Origin: Chionoecetes opilio
Taxonomy: Eukaryota > Arthropoda > Malacostraca > Decapoda > Majidae
Assembly (NCBI GenBank): GCA_016584305.1
Contig: JACEEZ010000170.1
Coordinates: 385,001 to 449,000, forward strand
Direction of reading: 5' to 3'
Length of the DNA stretch: 64,000 bases
Part shown: positions 10,421 to 21,381 of the stretch, in pieces
Position numbering within the stretch: position 1 is the stretch's first letter
How the letters are laid out: every line of letters starts with the position of its first letter
The notes under the pieces: generated by a model
The model's database searches: none
What the model saw: the letters and a program-made list of their open reading frames with translations, nothing else
Told to the model about the DNA's origin: nothing
Translations under genes and position numbers: made by a program

Positions 10421-11109
10421 CGTCGGGGCGCCGGTTAGGGGTGCGGCGTGTATGGCGCGGCAGAGTGAAACTCAGCCACCTACCCGAGCACGCGCGCCGC
10501 CCGAGGAGGCCTTGAAGGAATACCACGCGTTAAATCGCTCGCTGCACTAAGACAAGACACTAGTCTCGTGGTCACGTAAGAGATCACCGCGCACCGCGAG
10601 GCAGGCCTGCCCACACCGGAGTATAGATAAATTCTGTCTCCTCTCCTGTGTTCAGAGGCAGGCGAGGCGTGTGGTGGTGGGTACAGGGCAAAGGTTATAT
10701 CAGTGTGACAGTTAATCATCTAATGTGTGAAGTGAGGGGTGTAAGGTGATGGTTCCTTGAACGCTGGCAATTCTGTTGGGTCAGCAATATAAGCAATGCC
10801 TTTCCACTTTTTCCCATTTCTTGTTCCTTCTTCTTCTCTTCCCTCTTCTTATTCCTCGCTTTCTCTCTCCTTTACTCCCGTCTCTCTATTCCCCTTCGTC
10901 TGGACGCTCATTTGTAGAACAGCTAAGGTCAGCAAATCTGCAGGTGGCGGCTGCCCTCCCCTTGCTGCTGATAAGGATAAGTTGTGTCAGCGAAAACAAC
11001 GTCGCCTCTCTCTTTGCACTACCATCACCAACGACTCTTCCCCTTCCCTTATTTATTTTATCTCCTTCCTATCCTTCTCTCCTTCCTTTCCTTCGCTTTC
11101 CTTCGGACC
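10421..11109. other. unassigned intron; pyrimidine-rich part
   Basis: From 10800 to 10910 the plus strand is a T/C-rich tract without a clean repeat. No gene, element end or promoter recognised. Confidence 0.3.
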
Positions 11110-11560
11110 CTCACAATTATCATCATCATTATTATTATATCTATTATTATTATCATTTAATCAATTCAGACAAAGTATACAACAGCACCGGGTTGGAATC
11201 GAACCCCTGACCATGAGTTATTGGTATTATTATTTTTGTCATTATTGTAATCATCAGGATTACCATTATCATTACCATTTTTGTCATCATTGCTACCAGT
11301 ATTATCATTACAGTAGTAGTGATAATAGTAGTAGAAGTGGTAGTTATAGTAGTAGCAGTACCAATAGTAGTTGTAGTAGTAGTAGGTACGGTAGTAGTTG
11401 TAGTAGCAGTAGGTACGGTAGTAGTTGTAGTAGTAGTAGGTACGGTAGTAGTTGTAGTAGGTACGGTAGTAGTTGTAGGTACGGTAGAAGTTGTAGCTGT
11501 AGTAGGTATGGTAGTAGTTGTAGTAGGTACGGTAGTAGTTGTAGTAATATTAAGTAAAGG
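11110..11560. repeat. trinucleotide (ATT)/(GTA)n arrays with a tRNA-like remnant
   Basis: (ATT)n is followed from 11310 by GTA/GTAGTT repeats with a longer GGTACGGTAGTAGTTGTAGT period. Between them, 11183-11212 reads on the minus strand GGGGTTCGATTCC, a B-box-like sequence from a tRNA-derived SINE. Confidence 0.8.
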
Positions 11561-11564
11561 TAAA

Positions 11565-11840
11565 GATGGGGGCATACGCTATGCTGCGCGTGGCCTTGGT
11601 GCTCATCTCCGTCGCATTGACCTTTGAGCCTGTGGTGGGTGAGAACCCGTTACCCCGGGATACAGGGCTACTGTGACATCCGGGTTATCACAGTTACCTT
11701 CCCCAGGTTTCCCTATGTACCCATTTATCAACCCCGAAAGGAAAGATGAACAGCTGTTTGGGCTGGCCGCCGACTTGCCCTCGCCCGGATTCGAACCAGG
11801 GCCCGCAGATTTGTAGCTAGGCGCGCTAACCACTATAGAC
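11565..11840 (-). mobile_element. tRNA-derived SINE
   Basis: On the minus strand the head (about 11840-11770) has TAGTGGTTAGCGCG (A-box-like) and CTGGTTCGAATCC (a B-box match), followed by a body with AACGGGTTCTCACCC. It is not the same family as the TGAGGTCCCAGC SINEs at 18-28 kb. Confidence 0.6.
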
Positions 11841-11929
11841 TACTGAGGTGACATAGTAGTAGTAGTATCATTATAATTGTTGTTGGCATTGATGGTGCAT
11901 ACACTACATACAATACAATCCTATTCATA

Positions 11930-12183
11930 AGATTTAGAAAGCGTAATTTAAAAAGGAAATAGGGAGAAACTGGTTCACAATAGGGTGGTGAATGATTGGA
12001 ATGGACTCAGTCGTCAGGTAGTTAGTGGGGAGTCTATAGGGTCTTTAAAAGGAGGCTGGATAAATTAATGGATGGGATGAAAGTTGGATGTATGTAGTGT
12101 TAAGTAACAGGAACTACCACGTGTAGGCCTCACGACCTCTTGTGCTGTAGCTTCCTTATTTTCTTATGTTCTTATGTTCTTAT
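11930..12183 (+). mobile_element. 3' end of a truncated LINE
   Basis: One frame gives HNRVVNDWNGLSRQVVSG and GSLKGGWIN before a stop, a C-terminal signature common in arthropod LINE ORF2 proteins. The 3' UTR holds CTACCACGTGTAGG and ends in (TTCTTATG)n. The same tail recurs at 54136-54200, so this is a family present at least twice. Confidence 0.6.
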
Positions 12184-12190
12184 TGACTGC

Positions 12191-12559
12191 CTTGAAGTAT
12201 GAAAAGCCTATTTATGGGTCCACGACATAGCTAGTGCACTAGCTAATAGATAGGATCTATTGCCACCCAGGGTAATCCCTGGGTAATCCGGGCAACCTTA
12301 TCCCACATCTGGTGAATACCAGGCTGCACTAAAAGCTTGCAACATTGCAGAAAAGAACTAACTACGAAGAAGAAGAACACGTCTGGCAGTCACGCGCCGG
12401 CACCCGCCACCCCCGGCAGACGCCAGACATTCATACCCATCCCAAGAAGCTCCCCCGGGGAGAGGGGCTGAAAACGTGGTGGGGAAGGAAGGGTGGGAGG
12501 CCGAAGTCCGTGCACTAGCTATGTCGTGGACCCAAAAATAGGCTTTTCATACTTCAAAG
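12191..12559. repeat. fold-back: 50-bp inverted arms around a 270-bp loop
   Basis: Arms 12191-12240 and 12510-12559 are inverted copies with about one mismatch (TTGAAGTATGAAAAGCC, GGGTCCACGACATAGCT). The loop contains the left inverted arm of the larger 12.2-19.0 kb unit. Confidence 0.85.
12254..12431. repeat. left inverted arm of the 6.8 kb T-poor unit
   Basis: Pairs with the complement of 18888-19036. Shared blocks include TGCACTAAAAGCTTGCA and CAGACGCCAGAC. The right arm is shorter, mainly through scattered single-base losses. Confidence 0.8.
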
Positions 12560-15500
12560 CCGTCATTTTAGGTCCCCTTACACCTAGTGCACTAGCTACC
12601 TGCCACTTGGATACGGGGCAAGAAGCCCCCAACCCCCGAGGGGAGAAGGCAGGCAACTGCTCAAGAAAACAAAAGGGAACGAAAAGCATCCACAAGAATC
12701 AGGGGGAGTCGCCATGGGCAGGCACGCTGACCAACCACCACACCAGACCAGCCGGAAGGTGGGAGCCCAGGGCAACACAAGGCGAGTCCACGACGGAGTG
12801 AGAGAGGAAACGAGCCACGAAGCACGAGGCCGGACTCCACGGACCCCAAACCCGCTCCAGCGGGCCACCCGCCCAGGACGCAGACGAAGCCAAGCAGCGT
12901 CGAAGCACCGAAACACAAAGGGGGGAAGGCGACCCTCACCCTCCAGGCCGGCACCACAACCAGCCGGAGACGGAAGACCTCCCGCCCGCCCCTACCCAGG
13001 ACCACGGGCGAAAGGGAGAGGGAGACAGCAGACCCGTCCCGTGAGAAGCGAGAAGACAGGCCATCGGGAGAAAACTTGACAGCGCCTACAGAGAGAGGCC
13101 GAAAACCCCGTCGCCAGGGCAACAATTAAGGAACAGGACCGACGGGAGGAGACGATACCGGGAGTGCCGGACCGAAAACTGGTCGCCCAGGAGGTACTGG
13201 AGGACGTTCACCAGGGACCAGAAAGGGACAGGACGACGGGGGCTGATTTGGGGAATAATCCCCACATCAGTAGGGCCACGAACGGCGGTCCAGGACGAAT
13301 ACCCGGCCGTATTCGCCCAGCCAGCGCACGCCAGGCAAGCGGAGAAAGAGGCAGAGGACCACCACTGTTGGGGGCAGGAAGGAGAGGAAATCCAGGACCA
13401 CCGACCCCGAAAACGCGACGAAGATCTGACCGATTGAGGAAAGACAGAAAGGGCGCCCAGAGGGACCCGGACAGCCTAGCAGATGATGAGCGGAGAGAAA
13501 CACCAGACGGGTAGCGGTAAGTGGAAGGAATCCCGGCAGAGAGATCCTCCAGCAGAGCGAGGACCCCCAAAAGGAACAGAGGAGGGACACAAGGTCCACA
13601 GAACGGAGAACTAAGGCTGGACGGCCAGAGAGGAGCCACCAGAGGGACCCAGCCCCTGTAGAAACCGCAAAAACGTAGCACACTTCCAGGAGGGACGCAG
13701 GAGCAGGGAGGAGGAAAACAGGTAAACAAGGCGCCACCTGTTCCAGCCATCCAAGAGGGCGTCCGGCCGCCCCTGCAGGGCCCGGTCCACCCTCGTCAAA
13801 AAGGACAGCTGCTGGGCAGAGAGCCTGGACGCGCGAAGAGGGCCATCCGGAAAGATCCACTGCCGGCAGAGAGCCGCAAAGCGCTCCGGACGAAGCGCAC
13901 CACCAACGCACCCCGGAGGCGAGGAGAGTGCGGTGGTCCACTCGAACCCCCACACTCGGCAGGAACCTGGGCAGACAGGCGGAGGGGGACATGGGCCACC
14001 AGGACCAAAATGCGCACCGAAAGGGGCAAAAGAAGGACGGACCTGAAGTACCCTGGGTAGCAAAACAGAGGACGGCGACCATGGTGACCAACCCTAAGTA
14101 GAGAAACCGTCCCTGGGGGACCGGAAACGACCAGAGGAAGAGAAGAGGGACCAGCAGCACCCTGACAGGATGTGGAGACGCACTCCACAACCGATCACTC
14201 GCCGAAATTCCACCGGCCGACGGAGGAACGGGAGTCACGCCCGACAACCGAGGCATCCGGCAACACAAAGACCATGGGCGGAAGCAACCACCGGGTTACG
14301 CGGAGAAAGCGCCCCCAACCAGCCACGGGCCCAGGAGCGAGAAGGCTCGATCAGGGCGCGGGGATTCCCCGGGACAAGAGCGGGCACCATCCTGACAAGG
14401 TGACGGCACTGTAGCCAGCCTTGGGGAGTGACCGCTACAGCGAAGGTGAACAAGCCCAGACGAAACCCCAGTGGCACCACGACGGAGGTAGGGACACCGA
14501 GGCTCGGCAGAGGCGGGGAAGAAGCTTGGCTGCCGTCACCATCGAGACGAGACTGTGGCCGAACGGGAGCCCCAATGCACACCCAGCCACAAGAAGCGGT
14601 GGGCAAGAGAAAGGAAGGACCATCCCCTAAAGACCAGGAAACTCATCCCCGGCGCCGCCGCCACCGCCATGGCCCGGTCCAGCATGTGAGCAGTCCCCGG
14701 CCAGGACGGGCCGGTCACCAGCCAAACAGCCAGACACAGGAGGAAAATCAAGGAGGCGGTCGTCGAAGCGGCGGCAATCTGAACCAGGGCCAAGGAAGAC
14801 CACTCTAGACCACCCCAGCGGCCCAGCCCCACAGCGGACGGGCCATCCGAAACACAGTGAGGAGGCCCAGGAAGGGAGGAACGAAACCAGAGCGACTCTA
14901 GGTGGCGGCCCAGGGGAAGACAGTATGCCCGGAGCGAAAATCCCGGGACTAGGAGCGCTCGAACCAGGAAGACCCGCACCGGTTGTGCCACCCAAGCTCC
15001 AGGAGGCCACCCTGCCGCTGGCAAACGTGCGGGGACTGCCCTTCCAGACAAAAGGAGCCCCAGCGTTCCCTGCAGGGCCCCTACCCGCAACCCCCCGACC
15101 GAGAGGGTCTGGGGGCCTGAGGAGACACCAGCCCGACGGTGGGGGAGGGGTGGGGACGAGGCGAGACACCGTAGCATGAAAGGATTCGACAAGACCCCGA
15201 AGCGAAGGAGCTAATCCGGAGAACCTGGTGTCGAGACATCACCGGCAGGCCACGAAAGGCCTCATGCCGAAGGGCCAAGCGGCCAGCGACGGCCCCGTCG
15301 TCGAGGAGGGGGGCACCGAACGCGGCACACGCGGTCGCCAGCCCCCGACAGACAGCAGATAGCGAGGCCAGGGCTGGGACTGGCCACCAAGAGAAAACCA
15401 CCTGGCCACCCGTGCACCCTCCTGGCGAGAGCCAGGCAGGCAAACGACGCCAGCACCGGCGCTCAAGCAAACAAGTTGGAGGAAGCACCCCCAGAGGGAC

Positions 15501-16599
15501 GAGGGAAGACGCAAGTGGAAGGCTCCGTAGCGAAAAGGGAGGAGGAAGTCCCCGGCAGACAGGAAGCAGGGAGGTGGAAGACCACGAACCGCCACCTTTC
15601 CGTCCTGGGGAAGGCCACAACCCCATCCCCGTTCGAGCACTCCCAGCAGACATCGCCGAAGCCCGCAGTCGCAGAAGCAAATCAAACCCTGGCGAGAGGG
15701 ACGCGGAAGAGGGTGACCTGCGACTCAGTCGAGGCGAAGAACAGGTCCCGGTTGGTAAATGGAGCTCCATTCACACCAGTAAGGTGATCACAGAGACCAT
15801 CCACCCCAACCACTCCAGAGGAACGGGAGGTGAGGATGGGGAAGGCCCCGGGGACGCCCGCCGAACCGGAGCAGCGACGTCCCTACCCTGGAAGACCACG
15901 GCCCGCGAACCGCGGTAAGGGGGAGGGGCAGAATACACCACCATATCCCCATCCATTATCAGCATGACCGACGGCGACCGAAATGAAGCAGAGGCAGCAG
16001 GCCGGGAAGCGTGAGACGAGGAGCGGTGAGGACGAGACGAGAGGTGAGACGATGTGACGAGGAGGACGAACTGCCGAGGCCCAGACGGGAACCCAGAGCC
16101 CCCCTCTGGCCAAGACAGACGGAAGTGGTGGCGGGTGCAAGACTCCAAGGCCCGCGACCACTAATCCATAAAGACAGCAAAGGCCCCGCCGGGAAGGCAG
16201 GGCACAACGCCTCCAGAAAAACTCCAGAAAAACGACCGTCAGCCAGCAACGCCCGACCGGACACCCTTCAGGACGGTAGAGGGCTGACCGGAGGCACGGG
16301 GCATGCGAGGAGCAGAGCTTGAGGCACCGGGACGTGAAGGACGCCGAGCAGCCCTGGGCTTCGCAGAGAAACCTCCGAAAAGGTTTTCCCTTTCCCTTCC
16401 CTCTTCCTGCAAAACAGGGAGAGGGAAGGGACGAACCGCAGAACGAAACGCCTCCACCCCCACCCCACAAGCAGAGAAGGACCTTATTCGGACGGTGCGA
16501 GCCACGAACCGCCGAACACCCTGCCCCGCCCCCAGCCGCGAACGGAGAGGGGAAAAGGGGTGGGAGGAGAGAGGGCGGAGCCCCAGGCGCCAAACGAAG

Positions 16600-17860
16600 G
16601 CAAAGAGGGCAGGAAATGGAGTCAGGTAGCAAAGCCACTAACGACAAAGCACCGGGCGCCTCCACCCACACCGACCAACTCCCCCTCCCGGAGGGGGGAG
16701 TGGAGGGGCGGGAGCAAGGGCCTTACCATGACCAAAACTTCGCACTCCAGCCAGACGCGGCAAGCCACGAAACGCCGCAAGCCCCGCCCGTCCCCCGGAG
16801 AGGGGGACGGGTGAAGGGGGGGGGGCATAGTCCCAGGCGCCAAGAATCACCACGTTCCCTTGTCCCCTCCTTGAAAAGGAACGTAAAGAGGGCAGGGAAT
16901 GGAAGAGTTGAGTAGCAACGCCATGAAAGACAAAGCTCCAGGCGACGCCTCAACCACCGACCCAATGCCCCTCCCGGAGGGTGGGGGTAGAGTGGTGGGA
17001 GGATCCAGGCCAAGACTGCATCGGAGCACATCTGCCCCGACGAGATAAGCCACGACCCGCTGCACGCCCCGTCCCGACCCACGGAGAGGAGAAGGGACGG
17101 GGGGCGGTGCGAATCCCTAGGCACCAAGAAACACCACGCTCCCTCTCCCCTTCCTGGCAAGGAAGGCAAAGAGGGCAGGGAATGGAGGAGTCGAGCGGCC
17201 AAAAGCCATGACGCGACAGCACTCCGGGCGTCGCCCTCCACCAAACTGACCCATACCCCACCCGAAGGGGGGGCAGAGGGGCGTGAGGGGGGCCAGGGCA
17301 GGACGCTGAATCGTCGCACCCCGGTCGCCACGTGTCGAGGCAGGAATCAACAGCAAACCGCGGCAGCGCTCCCCACCAACACCGACCCACACCACCCCGA
17401 AGGGGGGCTGGGCAGAGTGGCGAGGGGGGGGGGGGGGGGGGCAGCGGCCAGGAAACTCAGGCCATGAATAACCACGCACCTCCCCTTCCGCAAAGGAGGC
17501 AAATAGAGGGCAGGGGAATGGAAGGAGTCAGACAGTCAAAGCCACGACGCGAATCATCCGGGGTCGCCCTCAAAACACTAAACCCACCACCCTCAGAAGG
17601 GGGGCGAAGCAGAGTGGCACGAGGGGGGGAGTGGGGCAGCGGCAGGAATACCTCAGGCCCATGAAAACACACGTCCCTTCGCCCTTCCTGAAGGAAGGCA
17701 AAGAGGGCAGGAAACATGGAGAGTCGAGCAGCCGAGCCACGAACGCGACAAGCACCGAGGGCGTCGCCCTCCACCAACAATGACCCATACCCCAACCGAA
17801 CTGGGGGCAGAGGGGCGTGGGGGGGGCCAGGCCCAGGACAGCTGATCGTCCGAACGCTTC
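16600..17860. repeat. diverged tandem repeat, unit about 285 bp, five copies
   Basis: The block GGGCAGGGAATGGA...GTCGAG recurs near 16608, 16890, 17173, 17505 and 17706. Each copy is followed by CACCG-rich sequence, a short G/C palindrome (CTCCCGGAGGG type) and a G-run. Spacing is about 282, 283, 332 and 201 bp. It contains a pure G-run near 17424-17443. No coding role seen. Confidence 0.75.
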
Positions 17861-17929
17861 CCCAACGTTGTTGAAGGCAGGAATCGACAGCAAACCGACC
17901 AGCACAGAGGCCCTGCGTAGGAGGGGTGG

Positions 17930-18085
17930 GTGAGAGCGGCGTTCGATCCCGACCCGCTCATTCTCGGGGATTTTTCCACTGTGAAATTCGGGCGGTACTG
18001 TCCCCCTTGAGCAAGGGGATAGGGGTGTGTGGTGTGTGAGGTCCCAGCATTGCCCAAAGATCGGTAATAATGAGACACACATCCG
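17930..18085 (+). mobile_element. SINE (TGAGGTCCCAGC family), truncated
   Basis: GTTCGATCCCGACC resembles a tRNA B-box. It is followed by the family body GGTACTGTCCCCCTTGAGCA and TGTGAGGTCCCAGCATTGCC. The 3' part is missing after TAATGAG. Other copies: 18633, 25337, 27785, 28395. Confidence 0.75.
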
Positions 18086-18632
18086 CGCCCAAAAATGGGG
18101 GGCAAGAATGATGAGCGCCGCCCGACGGCCGCTCCAGAAATGGGAACCGGGCCAAAACATAAAGCAATATACATCATATGTCAAACATAAAACAATAGAT
18201 AAAACCTAGTATAAATATATGGCTACAAGGGACGGGGGCCCGTCCGTACCACAGAACGAGGATGGCGGTGGCGGAAGAGTACACGTGGCAACCAGAGGCC
18301 CCGGAAAGCCCCGCCCGAGGGACAAGGGTAGGCGAGGTGTAGCCCCGGCCGCCCGAAATACCACTGGACGTCCCATCGCACCCACAAGGCAAAGCCAAAA
18401 GGGCCAGAGAACAGACCACGCTGCAAAAGGGGCACCCCTGACCGTCCCCCAAAATGGCGAAAGAGAGGGAAGGACGTCGCCCTTGCCTCCCGATAAACCA
18501 ATGATACCGGGGCAACAATGAAGGGATTAAACAACTAAACCCACCTCTCCATCTAAAACACGAGAAGCAAGATTGCCATATATTACGACCAGAGAGTTCA
18601 ACAACACGTTAGCAGGAGGAAGCAGGTAGGTC

Positions 18633-18868
18633 TTCGTGTGACACGTCCGGGCCCAGTTGGTAGGGGCCGGCACATTCTGTGGTCGGCTCGATCCCCACCC
18701 GCATTCGGGTTCACTGTGAATGGGCGTACGCCCTGAGAGGGGATAGGGGTGGGGTGGTGGTCCCAGTATTGCCAAAGACGTAATAATGAGCTCCAAGCTG
18801 CACTGAGAGGGGAAAACTGGCATCGCGAGCTGCTCGCGTGGACAAGACATGGGGAGGAGTGTGACGAA
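18633..18868 (+). mobile_element. SINE (TGAGGTCCCAGC family), with many small deletions
   Basis: Same body as the neighbouring copy but with frequent one- and two-base losses, for example in CCCCACCCGCATTCGGG and GTGGTCCCAGTATTGCC. It ends in GAGCTGCTCGCGTGGACAAG, the family 3' end. The deletions fit a poorly polished stretch as well as old age. Confidence 0.65.
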
Positions 18869-18887
18869 GCGATAGCAAAAACAGTAG

Positions 18888-19036
18888 AAGTCTGGCGTCT
18901 GCGGGTGGCGGTGCCGGTGGTGACTCAGACGTTCTTTCTGTAGTTCTTTCTGAATGCTGCAAGCTTTTAGTGCACGGTATTCCAGATGGGGAAAGGTTGC
19001 CCGGATACCCAGGATACCCTGGGTGGCGATAGATCT
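18888..19036. repeat. right inverted arm of the 6.8 kb T-poor unit
   Basis: Inverted partner of 12254-12431. Where they differ, this arm usually lacks a single base or a dinucleotide (GGTAATCC against GGTATCC, for example). Exon 3 starts about 110 bp further on and shows the same kind of loss. Confidence 0.8.
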
Positions 19037-19143
19037 ATCTATAGCTATGACTACTATAAAAGGACCTAAAACCTTATTTTTTTCTTCCTCCCCTCTCACC
19101 TCCTTGTCCCCTAACATACCCACACCCAGCTGGGGAGCCACAG

Positions 19144-19283
19144 GAGAGCGTGACGGGGTGCTGCCTTTCTACACATCTACGGCATGTACGTGGTGATCTT
19201 AATCAGCATGTACCAGGGCGCCAAAGTGATCTCCTTCCCGCCTTCGATCCGGTGAATTCGTCAGGGTGATACGAGAGCACAAG
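19144..19283 (+). CDS. 4CL-like acyl-CoA synthetase exon with three one-base deletions
   Basis: Acceptor CCACAG (ending 19143) and donor GTGAGA (from 19284). The entry phase fits the single base left by the 1476-1620 exon, giving GERDGVLPF. Matching to the family then needs three frame changes: after LPFY, after ISFP and after FDP. Between them the frames read IYGMYVVILISMYQGAKVIS and EFVRVIREHK. The length is 140 where 143 would keep phase at both splice sites, exactly three bases short. The segment is the core of the AMP-binding domain around the HIYGM-type motif. Three deletions at short runs inside one exon with intact splice sites favour assembly error over a pseudogene. If real, the protein would be truncated here. 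Confidence 0.75.
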
Positions 19284-19318
19284 GTGAGATGGTTGTTTTT
19301 TTGGGGGGGTGGGTTTCG

Positions 19319-19350
19319 TGTGTGTGTGTGTGTGTATGTGTGTGTGTGTG
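19319..19350. repeat. (TG)n tract, left side of the LINE insertion site
   Basis: Ends TATGTGTGTGTGTGTG; TATGTGTGTGTGTG recurs at 25321-25334 right after the LINE tail. It is the 3' tail of the minus-strand SINE that continues at 25337. Confidence 0.85.
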
Positions 19351-19519
19351 CAGTCTCGCCCCGTCGGTCATTCTAGAAAGGGACGTGCGACTGCGTGCTC
19401 CTGATAGGGTAAAGTCAGGTCAGGGGTGTTCGGTGCTGTGAGGGTGTGCCCGGGCTCCCTCCCTTTGTTGTGTCTCGTGTGTAGTGGCGGAAATTGACTT
19501 CCTTGACTTAACTTGCAAT

Positions 19520-21381
19520 ATGGCACCCGTGCTGCGGCCTCCTGCCGAGGCGTCCTGCGAGGTTGTTTCGGGCGCCACGCCCAAGCAGGTCGTCTTACGG
19601 GCGCCCTGTGGGGAGGAGCTCATAGCTCGGGCACTCCCAAGCGACGCCTCCGTTGGCCTGGAGGCGGGTGATGGGGCTGAGATGCGCCAAGGCGAAGGAG
19701 ACGCCGACAGTGCTGTTGACGCCCCTCAGGAACAGGGTGGTGGTGATGGGGCTGAGCTGCGCCAAGGCGAAGGAGACGCCGACAGTGCTGTTGACGCCCC
19801 TCAGGACCAGGGTGGCAATTGGTCCACCGTGGACCGCCAGGGGGCAAGACGTCAGCCAGCACCTGACGCGGGCAGCAAGCGGCCGAGGTTCAAACTCGGT
19901 TGTACGACAGGCTATGCCAACCACTACCTGGCCGTGCTAGCCCTGCAGCGGGACCTGCCGGGCCTGCAGATGGATGTCAGGCCCAACCTGAAAGGGAAAT
20001 ACGTCCTGACCCCCAAGGACGACGCCTCCACCGATAGGATGTGTGGCCTGGCTCAGGAGCGGGACGCCTCGGCCAGGCTTGTGTTGCTTGATCCAGCTGA
20101 GAGACACACCAAGGCTGTCCTCCAGCGCTACCCGCTCGACATGCCTCTTGAAGCGGTGCAGGACCATCCCAGCGTGATCTCGGCGGGGGGCCTCCGTGCC
20201 GTCCGTGACAGGCCCCGACCCGTCAGGTGCTGGTGGAGCTGATTGGCGCGGCACCTGACAGGCTGGACCTGGGGCCTTGGGGTAAATATTCCCTGCGACA
20301 TTACGACAGGGAGCCCCTGCGGTGTTACCGGTGCCAGCGGTATAATCACCTGCAAGGGCGCTGTCAACACCCCGTCAGGTGTGGCGTGTGCAGCCAGGCG
20401 CACGCATCCGAGCAGTGCATCAGGCGTCATAAGGCCCGGCAGCTCACGACCGCCAGATGCCCCAACTGCTTCGGGGGGCACCACGCCTGGAACCTCCGCT
20501 GCCCCGAACGCCTGCGACGACTGCCTGGAGGAGGGAGGCGCCTACAGGGCGGCGGTGATCGGCCGGGGCCGCAAGGTTCCTTTGTTCCTGCTCCGCTTCC
20601 AACGAGGCCGGCATGGGGGGGTGCTGGGGCACTTGACACCGACGCCGAGGGGTCGAGGGGATTGGCGAGTCTCCGCCATCTCCCTGCCACCCGCCTCTCC
20701 CGGGGGACTGTGGACCACGATAGGCCGCAGCAACACCTGGGCGAGGCCCTCCGGCCGACAAAGCGACAGAGGCGGAGATGGAAGGCGCAGGCGAGGACAC
20801 AGCATAGTCTAGGGCAGGAGGCTGCGGGACCCCATCCCTCTCCCACCCCGGCTACACTCTCACCGCCCACGCCTGTTCCCACGCCATCTGCGGCAGTCCC
20901 CTCGCCAACACCGGCGTCCGTGTCACCCACGATGGCGCCCACTCCAGCCGGACCCATCGCTTCCACGCCATCCGCGGTTATGCTCACGCCCGCTCCGGCG
21001 TCGCCTGTGCATTCCACGGCAACGCCCACGGCCACCTCCATACTTTCTCAGCCCGGAGTCACGCCCGCCGCCTCCCCTGGCCCAATGACGAGTACTCCCG
21101 CCCTCCTGTCCGGACTGTATCGTGGAGGATTGCTCGGGACGCTGCAATGCGTGGTGGGCGTGATGAAGCGCCTTCTGGCCAGGCCGGATTATGTCCCCAG
21201 GGACGAAGGAGAACTTGAGGCCTTCCTCTGGGCTGAGATGGAAAGGGATTTACGTCGTTCTTCCCCCCCTTCCCTCGCTCACGACAGTCCCTCACCGACC
21301 CCGTTCCTCCTTCCTTCCACCTCCACTACACTGCCCCTCCCGGGCCTGTTCACTGATGTAGATGATTCTGGAGCTGAGTGA
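19520..21381 (+). pseudogene. LINE ORF1 (gag-like RNA-binding protein), one frameshift
   Basis: Begins at ATG 19520 (MAPVLRPPAEASCEV). The frame changes once near 20205-20225 and then continues to a TGA at 21379-21381. Three zinc knuckles lie at roughly 20320-20510: CYRCQRYNHLQGRC (C-x2-C-x4-H-x4-C), CGVCSQAHASEQC and CPNCFGGHHAWNLRC. This is the usual ORF1 arrangement of RNA-binding proteins in Jockey/I/R1-type LINEs. The C-terminal third is Pro/Thr/Ser-rich. A 75-bp in-frame tandem duplication (19670 and 19745) repeats a GAE-RQGEGDADSAVDAPQ segment. ORF1 and ORF2 overlap by 20 bases. Confidence 0.85.

Larger units (their letters stand above)
12600..18540. other. 6 kb block with extreme T-depletion on the plus strand
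   Basis: The plus strand is almost free of T. Hand counts on the 60-base lines starting at 13441, 13681 and 14701 give 3, 4 and 3 T. Because all stop codons on the minus strand need an A there, long minus-strand frames (for example 13267-14268 and 15883-16671) are expected by composition. They overlap equally long frames in other phases and show no motif, so I do not call genes. The block is bounded by inverted arms (12254-12431, 18888-19036). It carries a tandem array at its right side and a SINE. Its nature is unknown. Confidence 0.75.

Noticed and set aside
11153..11627. Thr/Val-rich and Ser/Tyr-rich frames
   Set aside because: Products of the GTA/ATT trinucleotide arrays.
13267..16671. 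Minus-strand frames of 150-330 codons in the T-poor block
   Set aside because: Expected from the lack of A on that strand; overlapping frames are equally open and none shows a motif or start context.
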